A DNA stretch of 64,000 nt from Tuctoria greenei (Eukaryota > Streptophyta > Magnoliopsida > Poales > Poaceae), in the NCBI GenBank assembly GCA_036927565.1, contig JAYESD010000008.1, positions 118,571,498 through 118,635,497 on the forward strand, given 5' to 3'. The notes beneath the pieces are model-generated. The model worked only from the letters and a program-made list of their open reading frames with translations. It was not told where the DNA came from and did not search any database. Position 1 is the stretch's first letter, and each line of letters starts with the position of its first letter. Below, one piece after another: positions 55,297 through 64,000 of the stretch. Made by a program: the position numbers and the translations under genes.

Positions 55297-58200
55297 GATG
55301 GAGTTGGGTCTCCGCGAGAGTCGTTTGAAGACCGATGGCGACCTGAAGAAGGTTCGGGCCCTCATGGGATGGTCCTCGGACTTCTTCAACCGATCGGTCC
55401 GCACTGGTGGAGAGCTCCCGTTTGAGAAGGAGCACGCCGGCGAAATGGTGTACTTCTCCTCGTATGCCATGGTGAGGTTGATCCCACCTTTTTCCTCCTT
55501 TTTCCTGATGCTGCTAGACTTCTATGGTCTGCAGCTGTATCACCTTGGCCCTCACTCCATTCTTCTTGTGTCCATCTTTGTCCACTTCTGTGAGATGTGG
55601 GTGGGCATCCCCCCTGCATTGAACTCTTCCGGACCTTCTTCACCGTCCATACCACCGGCAGGAGCAATGAGTACCTTCGCTTCTACTACTTCGTGAAGCG
55701 CAAGAAGTGCCCATTCAAGTACCTCCGGTCGTTTCCCTCTGGGAAGTGGGATGACTGGAAGAAGGACTGGATAGTCGTCCGGGTGGAGGAGCACGAGAAG
55801 CTGGAGCTTCCTGAAGGCCTCCCCAGCATCGACACGACAATCTGGAGTGAAGCTCTGGTTCTGGCGGAAGCCTTCAACCCTGCTTTGACTAGGATCCGCC
55901 AATGCGTGGAGGGAGGATTGACTCCTCAGGCGGTGTTTTGCAACTTCCTGGTCAACAGGTGGGCACCGCTGAAGAGGAGAGAGAAACTCGCATGGGCCCT
56001 CAACAGCGTGACGGACGATGACCGGGTCGAGATCGGGCTGAAGTCCAACATGGTGGGGAAACCCTTGGAGTTCCACCTCGAGAAGTTCCAGCACGGCATC
56101 GACGTCGATGGTGACGACTTGACTCTGCCATCAGCTTTTCTCCTTCTGAACGTGGAAGTGGAGTTTAGCAGGGAGCTCCGGCGGAAGATGCCCGTGCTTG
56201 ACGACCTTGGTGTCGTCCAGAGAATATCAACCACCAGGGTGGTGATCCCTGGAATGCCTGAGGATGGCTCCGACCCTGCCCCGAAGCTGAGGGTCGAGGT
56301 CGTCGGCAAGGGCAAGGAGCTGGCGGACGAACCCGTGAGCCGGAAGAGGAAGCTGCAGTACGCCGACGGAAGGTCCGTCAGGCCCGCTTCCTCTGCGTCG
56401 GCTCCTTCTCCCCGGAGGGGGAGGTCTTCTACAACTGCGGCGACTGTTCCCGCAGTGGGGTCCTCCCGGGGTGCTAGCTCCGGGCATGCGACTCCAGCAT
56501 CGGCGACGGTGGAGGCCTCCAGGTCCGGAGGTCCTTCCCGATCGAGGGGGGCCTTGACTAGGGAAATACCCGTGGCCACAACGAGTTCCGGGGGGCCTTC
56601 CGGAGCTTCCACGCCGGCTATGACCAGCCCAGAACGCCCGGGAAAAAGTTTCCGCGCAAGCTGGTGCGGAAGCCTCCCAAGGTAATTTTTATTCTTTACC
56701 TTGGATAGTTGTTTAATTGTAGTAACTATTTTTTAAGTTTCTTCGTTCATCATCTGCAGTGTCCCCAAGAAGGGGAGTGAGGCTCCACCCTCAGCCACAG
56801 CAACTGAAGCCGTGAGGATGGAAGCTTCTGCTCCTGTCCCGGTGCCGCCCCAAGTGGTGGCTGAAGCTGCGACAACTCCGGCGCCGGCTGTCGTGGTCAT
56901 GGACCTCGACTCATCCCCAGAGGTTCCCGTGGTAGCGCCAGACCACGGGAGTGAAGATGCGACAGCGGCACCTGTCCCGGAGGTTGAAGCTTCGGGTCCT
57001 GGTGCTGAGATGATGGAAGCTCCGGCCGTTGAGCCGGAGGAAGCTATAATTCTGGCCCCAGAGCAGAAAATTGTCGAAGCTCTGGCGGTTGAGCCGGAGG
57101 TGATTGAAGTCCCGGCGTGCGCGCCGGATGTTGAGGAAGTCCCGGCGGTTGGGCCGTCTACCTCAGAAGCACCGGCCGCAGAGCCGATCGTTGTTGGAGC
57201 TCCGGCCGCAGGGCCGATTGAGGATGAAGTTCTTCTGACTCCCGAGCCAATTGATGAAGAGGCGTTGGAGCTTGAGCCCCCATCGGAGGAGGTGCCAAGG
57301 CCGGAGCTAGAAGCGACCCCTGCTCCGGTAGTGACGACATCGGAGGTACCCGCGGCTGAGCCGGAGTGTCCTGGTGAAGTCGCTGGCCCCCTGTCTGAGG
57401 GGGTGAATGAAGACCTGGCGGCGGGGCCTTCCTCGATGGCGACTGAGGTCATCCCTGAGGACGGCCCTAGTGCCATGGAGACCCAGGGGACCACTCTTGT
57501 GGAGTGGGACCCAATTTTTGTTTCTGAAAACCCGCTGGAACCAGCGGAGGAGACCCCAGCAGGTCCGGAACCTATCCTGTTGTTACTGTCTATTGACAAC
57601 GCATGTTCCAGTCTGCGTCAAGTTCAACTGGCCTTCTTCCACGATAGCAAGGCTCTTGAAGAGGAGCGCCAAACCCTTAGGAGGTGGCGTAACCGGCTCT
57701 ACTTCGAGACCAAGCTGGCGCAGTCGAGGCTAGCGGATGACAAGGAGTGGATCAAGCGGGAGAAGGTCCGCCTGGAATATTGGGGTAAATTATTGGATGA
57801 AAGGGAGAGTATGACTCGCGCCCTCGACGCTCAGTCCCGGAAGATCTACGATCAGGCCAAATCAGCTAATAGTGCGGCCGATGAACGCCACGAAAGGCTT
57901 GAGGCCATTAACACTACACTCATCAAGCACCGAGAGGCACTTGAAGAGAGGGAGAAACGGCTCGAAGATGAAGAGCAGAAACTCCTAGAGCTGCGGGATG
58001 ACGTCCTGAGGAGGGAGTAGGAGCTCTCCGAGAAGGTGGCTCTGGCTGACAAGGGCCTTGAGGAGCGCGCCAAGAAATTGGAAGAGCGCTGCATAAAGGA
58101 TGAGAAGAAGGCCTGGGTACGAGGGCAGGAGCTCCATGAACGGGAGTGTGCCTGTGTTGCCAGGGAAAAGAAAGTGAGGGGCAGGGAGAAGGACCTGGTC

Positions 58201-58731
58201 GACCGCCAGAACAAGATCCACCTCCGGGAGGAGGAGCTTGGAAAACTCGAGAAGCTGGTTGCCGAGAAGATTCAACAAAATGCCAAAGAAGTTGAGCGCC
58301 TCGCCCGTGAGAATTCCGAACTGGTGGTGGCCCAAAGATCTTTGGAAGAATTGAAGGGCTTGAGGACTGCGGACTCCCTACAAATTTGGGAGTTCCTGGG
58401 CAAGGCCAACGACGCGCTGACACCGATGGGTTTCAGTCCCGTGCGCCCGGATGATCTGGAGCCGGAGCCGGACCTAGCGTTGCAGGCGTTGAGCTCGGCA
58501 GGTAGCAAGCTCTCCAAGGTGGGCGATGTCATCGCGGACCAATTGGAGGTTGAGGGGCAATCCCTGGCGAAGTATGTCGCAGAGTATGTGCTGACGTGCT
58601 ACACCAGCCGGAACTCCCAATTTCCTCTGGACCTGGTGCTTGAAGGTCCCGTTGAAGGAGAAGGGGAAGCTGCTCGAGCGAACGTGTCGGAGGTTGCCCA
58701 TAAGGTCGCTCAATTCTTCCATAAGGTCTAG
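55297..58731 (+). pseudogene. Tat-2 antisense gene: Transposase_28-like domain, Pro/Ala linker, coiled coil; one intron
   Basis: Opposite in strand to pol. Starts MELGLRESRLKTDGDLKKVR. The PF04195 landmark VRLIPPFSSFFLMLLDFYGL and HFCEMWVGIPP follows, then DWKKDWIVVRVEEHEKLELP. A one-base change in a C-run at 55610-55616 shifts the frame, and a second shift lies near 56640. An intron 56682-56759 (AAG|GTAATT ... CATCTGCAG) separates a basic end from a Pro/Glu/Ala-rich linker. From about 57600 a long charged coiled coil runs to TAG at 58729, with one internal TAG at 58018. About 1100 codons in total. Tat-1 has the same order. Known family, unknown function; length and intron suggest a once-real gene. 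Confidence 0.72.
56682..56759 (+). other. Candidate intron in the Tat-2 antisense gene
   Basis: 78 bp with GTAATT donor, T-rich interior and CATCTGCAG acceptor, in the same place as the Tat-1 intron (25358-25436). Confidence 0.62.
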
Positions 58732-60021
58732 GACCATCTCTGTAGTTCCCACTTGTATCCTTTCTTCTTCCTCCTCAATTTTGTAATCCCTTGTCTCCAG
58801 ATGAATGAAATCCCCGAATTTTTGTGAATTTCACTTTTTGTCTTCAACACTTCTGCCTTCACTTGGCCCCCTAGTAGATGTACACAATTTGATTGTGAAC
58901 ATGTACCAAGAGGATATTGTGTGTTGTTGAAGACTCATTTGCTTCGAACTTGTAGAGTGTAGGTCCGAAGTCTTCAATAGTGAAGGCCCCCTGAGGTCAA
59001 ACTGACTATCGCTGGAGCTTATTAGTTCTGGCAATAGTCCCTATCAACGCATATAGCATCGATAGTTAGCCCTCCGGGTGTCGGAGCTTAGTAGCTCCGG
59101 CACTGACCTTTGCCAACACGTAGCTTGTCGGCAGCAGACTCCACTTGTGGGGTCTTCTCACCATCTTTTATTTTACGTTGACGGCTGGCCCCCTAGCTTT
59201 ACCGGAGCTTGGTTTCTCTGGTGATGCTCGTTTTCAATGCTTAACATCGATTACAAGCCATCTAGGGGAGTTGGAACTTTGTTGGCTCCGATTTTTCTCT
59301 ATCAACGTGTATTTTATTTTTCCTGCATACTGAAGCCAAGAAAAATAGTAAAATTCGTTTCTTGCCTATAACTTCATCGCGGCTTACGATTCTCGAGAAA
59401 ATTTTAGGTCAAACGCGATTCTAAACACAACCAAATGCGTTGCCTTTTCTTCCAGATTCAATTGTACTTGGACCCGCCTTACTCCGGCCTGCCGGGGTGT
59501 AGGTAGAGTGGCGTACTTAGGGTGCTTGACCAGGCTAAGTCGGTAGCACACTCCGGCCTTAGATTGGCTTGGCGGCATTCAGGCGAGTGGGCCATGAACA
59601 ATATTTGAATCCAAAAGAATCGACAATAGAACTCGAATCGTATATGAATCGGTTGAACTAAAATTTCTTAAGAATTGCACGTCTTTGTTATAGACAAGAA
59701 AGATAAAAATAAAAAATGTTGAGCCTGTACAAAATGAATGCACGTGGAGTCTGTTTCACTTGAAGATGTCTTTCATTATAGGTCCGGGGTACAGGGGAAA
59801 CAAGTACACTCTTAGGGTATGGAACCAGGCTAAGCGTGTTTATTTCTCGTTTGACCCAGGGTATCTAGCCACACTTTTAGTTCTGGGACTGTGACAAGTG
59901 TTGCATGAACTTTGCGGACCTTTCGGGGAAGGTCCGGCTGTTCTCCCGGAGGAACTACTCGACTCTGTACAATGACTCTATAACGTACACCTCAAGTTAC
60001 TACAGACTCACCTCCGTGATA
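58732..60021. other. Variable spacer between the antisense gene and pol of Tat-2
   Basis: No gene. Begins with a polyadenylation-like AATGAA region near 58804, then degenerate repeats, then unique sequence with a TAGGGTATGGAACCAGGCTA block at 59815 that is shared with Tat-1. Confidence 0.6.
58984..59330. repeat. Degenerate tandem repeats homologous to the Tat-1 70-bp array
   Basis: Three to four diverged units share the core GGAGCTTAGTAGCTCCGGCA, preceded by AGCCCTCCGGGTGTC and followed by CCAACACGTAGCTTGTCGG. This lines up with the Tat-1 unit (GGCCCCTTGGGAGGTGCC, GGAGCTGGCTGCTCCGGC, CATCGTCGTAGAGACGTCG). Confidence 0.65.
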
Positions 60022-63000
60022 TTAAGTGTAGAACTTACGGAGGTGCTCGATGTTCCAAGGATTCGGGAGAGGTGTCCCATCCTCGGTAGCCAAGCGAACG
60101 CTTCCGGGACGGGATACTTTAATCACTCGGAAGGGTCCCTCCCAGCCGGGGGAGAGTTTGTTTAACCCTTCTCTGGATTGTATTCTCCATAGCACCAGAT
60201 CGCCTTCCTCGAGCTGTCGGTTGTGTACATGCCGCTGATGATAACGCCGTAGGGCTTGGCGATATCGGGCATTCCGAATAGCTGCTTGGCACCTTCCCTC
60301 CTCAAGGAGGTCTAGGTCTTCACGCTGGAGCTGGTCCTGCACGGCTTTGTCGAAGGCCCGGACCCGGAGTGAACCCAAGGTGATTTCCGGAGGAAGGATT
60401 GCTTTAGCTCCGTACACCAGGAAGAAGCGTGTTTCTCCAGTTGACCGGTTTGGAGATGTCCTGTTGGCCCATAAAGTGGGCGGAAGTTCTTCAATCCAGT
60501 TGGCTCCATATTTTTTCAAGCGCTCATAAGTGCGCGTTTTGAGTCCTTTAAGGATTTCTGCATTTGCTCTCTCGGCTTGGCCATTGCTTGCTGAGTGAGC
60601 TACGGAGGCGTAGCAAACTTGTATGCCGAGGTCTTTGCAATATCCTTGGAATGTGGAGCTTGTGAATTGGGTCCCATTATCAGTGATGATTTTGTTTGGG
60701 ACTCCAAATCTGCAAACAATGGACTACAAAAAGTTGATAGCAGATTGCTTGTTGATTGTCACAACTGGAGTTGCTTCCGGCCACTTGGTGAACTTGTCAA
60801 TGGCGACGTACAGGAACTTGTAACCTCCGATGGCTCTTGAGAAAGGTCCCAAGATTTCCATCCCCCACACAGCGAAGGGCCATGTAGGAGGTATCATTTG
60901 TAGGGGCTGAGCCAGTGTGTGAATTTGCTTTGCATGAAATTGACATGCTACGCATTTCTTCACCAGCTCAGTTGCATCCTGGAGTGTTGTAGGCTAGTAG
61001 AAGCCATGCCGAAAGGCTTTACCAACCAGCGTGCGGGACGACGCGTGGTTCCCACACTCGCCTCCATAGATTTCTGCGAGGAGTTCGCAGCCTTCTTCCC
61101 TTGTGATGCACCGCATTAGGATGCCATTGGCACCGTGCCGGTAGAGATCCCCTTCTACCAACGTGTATCATTTAGCCAATCTGACTACCCGGTCAGCGGA
61201 TACATCGTCGTCAGGAAGGATGTTGTCTTTCAAGTAGTTCCGGATCTCCAAGATCCATGCATCGGAACTAGCTTGAGCATTTGAGTCTTGCGTGCTGGGT
61301 TGCTCGGGGCTTCCGGCAGCACCTACGACCCTTGATGGCTGCCATGGTAACCGGGCCATCGGGACCGTCAGCTTCGGGATGCTGATCTCGCCCCCTTCGC
61401 TCAGTTCGGTAGGCTGAGCTGTTGGTTTTGACAACCTCCGGACAAAAGTTCCGTCAGGAGCTGGAGCTCCGGTTGACGCTTTCGTCGAGAGTTCGTCAGC
61501 TTCAGCGTTATGGGCACGCTGAACATGATGGAGATCTAGGACTTCAAAGTCCTTCTGAAGCCTCTGGACTTCAAGGAGGTAAGCACCTAGCTGGAGATTG
61601 TTGCAGGAGCACTCACCCTTCACTTGCTTAATGATGAGCTGCGAATCTCCCTTGACCAGCAGTTGCTTGACACCATATGATAGTGCTACCTTTAGTCCGT
61701 AGATGAGTGCTTCGTACTCTGCCATGTTGTTGGTCGCCTTGAAGTCAAGGTGTACCATGTATTTCACCTTCTCCCCGGTTGGTGCAAGGAGAAGGATTCC
61801 AGCTCTGGCCCCCTGCTTCTGCATGGAGCCGTTGAAGTAGAGGGTCCAGTGAGGCTCGGTGAAGGCTGGAGCATGATGTTCCGTCTTCTGCTCACTGGGG
61901 CCCCCAGGGTTTGATGGAGAGGGAGTCCATTCCGCCACAAAATCTGCTAAGGCTTGACTCTTGACTGCTTTCCTTAAAATGAATTCAAGATCAAATTCGG
62001 CCAATTCCGCTGCCCACTTTGCAATATTCCCAGTTGAATTGGGATTATGCAAGATTGCTCGAAGTGGGTAAGAGGTCACCACTAAGACTTTGTGAGCTTG
62101 GAAGTAATGGCGAAGCTTCCTGGAGGCAATAAGAACTACATAGAGCAGCTTATGCACCTCTAGATATCGAGTCTTGCATGATGTAGTACTTATGATCAAG
62201 TACACCGGGCGCTGAACGGTCCGGACCTTCCCAGAGGGGCCCGGAGCTTCCTCTCCAATGACCCAGATCCTCCCGGAGGGATCCGGATCTTCTTCGGGGA
62301 CCTCCGGGTCCTGGCTGGAGGAGCCCGGAGCTTCTTCAGAAGCGACCTGGACCCTCCCGGAGGGGTCTGGGTCTTCTGAAGTAACTTCTTATGGATTCGA
62401 GTCTGGGAGTTGGGACCTAGACTCGCTTTCAGGTACTTCCGGACCCTCCCGAAGGGGTCTGGATTCCTGAGTATGAGGTAGCTCTGGTCTCTCCGCAACC
62501 AGAACCATACTAACGGCTTCGTCAGTTGCTGAAATGTAAAGCAACAAAGGCTCACCAGGGTTCAGAGCTACCAGAATTGGTAGGTTGGTGAGGAACTGTT
62601 TCAGCTCCTGGAATGCCTTCTCTGCTTCTTCAGACCATTGGAATGGTCCGGACTTCCTCAATAACTTGAAGAAGGGAAGTGCCCGTTCCGCCAGTCTTGA
62701 AATGAACCGGCTGAGGGCTGCTAGACATCCAGTTAGCTTTTGGACATCTTTGATGCGGGTTGGTGGCCGCATGTCTTCAATGGCCTTGATCTTCGACAGA
62801 TTAGCTTCTATGCCCCGGTGACTTACCAGGAAACCGAGAAGTTTTCCGGAGCTAACCCCGAAGACACACTTGTCTGGGTTTAGCTTTGTGCGGGTGGCCC
62901 GCAGCTTGTCAAAGACGGCCTGCAAGGTGTCAAGGAGTGACTCCTTGTTCCTGACCTTGACCATGATGTCATCGACGTACACTTCCACTATGTCTCTAAT

Positions 63001-64000
63001 GAGTTCTTCAAAGGTTTTGTACATAGCTCGTACAAAATTTGAAGCTGCATTCTTGAGACCAAATGGCATGACTGTATAACAGTACAATCCATCTACTGTG
63101 ATGAATGAGGTGTGCTCTTCATCTTCCCTAGACATCCTGATTTGATGATACCCAGAATATGCGTCTAGGAAACACAGTAATTCACACCCAGAGGTGGAAT
63201 CCACTATCTGATCTATTCTAGGTAGTGGGAATGGATCTTTTGGACATGCCTTATTTAGTGTGGTGTAGTCAATGCACATCCAAAGCTTCCCGCCGGCCTT
63301 GGGCACAACGACTGGGTTTGCTAGCCATTTTGGATGGAAGACTTCTCGGATGAATCCAGCTTCGAGCAACTTCTTTACTTCTTGTCGGATAAAGTTCTGT
63401 CGCTCTACGGATTGCTTCCGAGGCTTCTGATGCACAGGCCGGGCGTCGGGGTAGATCTTCAGATTGTGCTCAATCACTACCCTGGGGATCCCAGGCATTT
63501 GTGATGGTTGCCAGGCAAACACGTCGACATTAGCCCGGAGGAAAGTGATGAGCGCGAGTTCCTATTTGTCGTTCAATCCCCCCGATATACGGGTGGTTTG
63601 AGCCGCATCGGAACCAATTTGGATGACTTTGACGGGAATGTCGGTGTCGCCGCTTGGCTGCACACGAGGTACAGAAGTCGAGCCTCGTTGATGAATGCTC
63701 GGGGGTTTTGGAGCTTGCTCTTGCCTGGAGTCCTCCTCTTGCGCCATGGTAAGTGCATGGAGTTCTTCCAGTGCAGTTACTCCGGTAGTACGATCTCCGC
63801 GGATCCAGAGAACGCCTACTGGTGTTGGCATCTTTAACACCAGGTAGCCATAATGAGCAACTGCCATGAACTTGTACAGGGCAGACCTACCCAAGATGGC
63901 ATTAAAGGGTAAGTTGATCTGAGTGACGTCGAAGACCAACTTCTCGGTGCGGTACTTCTCCCGTGTCCCGAAGGTAACGGGGAGAGTAATAGCTCCGAGT
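60022..64000 (-). pseudogene. pol: Tat-2 pol: protease, reverse transcriptase, RNase H, archaeal-type RNase H, integrase (5' end outside)
   Basis: One frame continues from the right edge to 60022 with no frameshift, but with stop codons near 63562, 62389, 61168, 61000, 60724 and 60550-60520. Protease: LPFNAILGRSALYKFMAVAH near 63900. Reverse transcriptase 62389-63522 with VYVDDIMVK. A Pro/Glu-rich insert with repeated EDPDPSGRV follows (62220-62470). Standard RNase H remnant: KLLYVVLIASRKLRHYF. Archaeal-type RNase H: NNMAEYEALIYGLKVAL, KGDSQLII, but LYFNGS in place of the catalytic YFDGS. Integrase: CVACQFHAKQ zinc end, VAIDKFTKW, ITDNGTQF, NGQAERANAEIL, C-terminus to TAG at 60022. The extra RNase H marks the Tat lineage. 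Confidence 0.9.

Larger units (their letters stand above)
53916..64000 (-). mobile_element. Tat-lineage Ty3/gypsy retrotransposon (Tat-2), 3' half
   Basis: In plus coordinates: 3' LTR (53916-54763), purine tract, antisense gene (55297-58731), variable spacer with repeats (58984-59330), then minus-strand pol with integrase, a second archaeal-type RNase H, reverse transcriptase and protease up to the edge. An additional RNase H and an antisense ORF next to the 3' LTR are traits of the Tat lineage. Candidate left target duplication GAGAA (53911-53915); the other end is not in the window. Confidence 0.9.

Noticed and set aside
56733..57599. 288-codon Ser/Gly/Ala-rich frame on the minus strand
   Set aside because: It is the shadow of the Pro/Glu/Ala-rich linker of the Tat-2 antisense gene. 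Its low-complexity composition follows from that repeat-like coding sequence.

Overview
This window looks like transposon-dense plant chromatin, almost certainly from a grass (Poaceae). The grounds are Tourist-like and Stowaway-like MITE ends, nested LTR retrotransposons of typical grass families, and relics of two gene families familiar from cereals: an At2g35280-like F-box protein and a WRN/RNase D-like 3'-5' exonuclease. I cannot name the species. I see no rRNA, tRNA, CRISPR or bacterial feature. Nearly every long reading frame belongs to a mobile element, and most are broken.

Layout from left to right. 1-1810 is the 3' end of a CACTA (En/Spm) DNA transposon: a DUF4216 coding end, subterminal 70-bp repeats and a terminal TCCTTGTAGTG. 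It sits inside the integrase frame of an old Ty3/gypsy element (1811-2225). From 2226 to about 28500 runs the LTR side of a Tat-lineage (RIRE2/Grande/Retand-like) gypsy element on the minus strand (Tat-1). It carries an LTR, an antisense gene with the gypsy-associated Transposase_28 domain and a 79-bp intron, then a 1.1-kb array of 70-bp tandem repeats. The antisense gene is split by a minus-strand SIRE/Maximus-type copia element (5334-25208). That element's left LTR is in turn split by a plus-strand chromovirus-like gypsy element (5681-13832, target duplication GGAAA). Insertion order is therefore Tat-1, then copia, then gypsy.

28560-30195 is a second, truncated CACTA 3' end. It is followed by a TGTAACACCC-type LTR remnant (30196-41870). 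This remnant is split by a very young plus-strand SIRE/Maximus copia element (30458-40784) with exact GCGGA duplications and nearly identical LTRs.

41870-51200 is the only gene-like island. It holds MITEs, two related copies of a small unrecognised gene (44131-44730 and 47786-48175, both minus), an exonuclease pseudogene (45988-46577, minus) and an F-box pseudogene (50302-51078, plus). 51208-53915 is the 5' part of an Athila-like gypsy element. It is cut at 53916 by a second Tat-lineage element on the minus strand (Tat-2), whose LTR, antisense gene and pol run off the right edge.

Functionally the window records competing transposons. Autonomous-type gag-pol frames are inactivated mostly by single nonsense codons, many of a kind that C-to-T change would give. 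The most unusual signals are the intron-containing antisense genes of the Tat elements, their shared tandem repeats, the CGGA-N3/4-TCCG palindromic modules found in three different LTR families and again in front of ORF3 in both SIRE-type elements, and a composite 3' LTR in the gypsy insertion.
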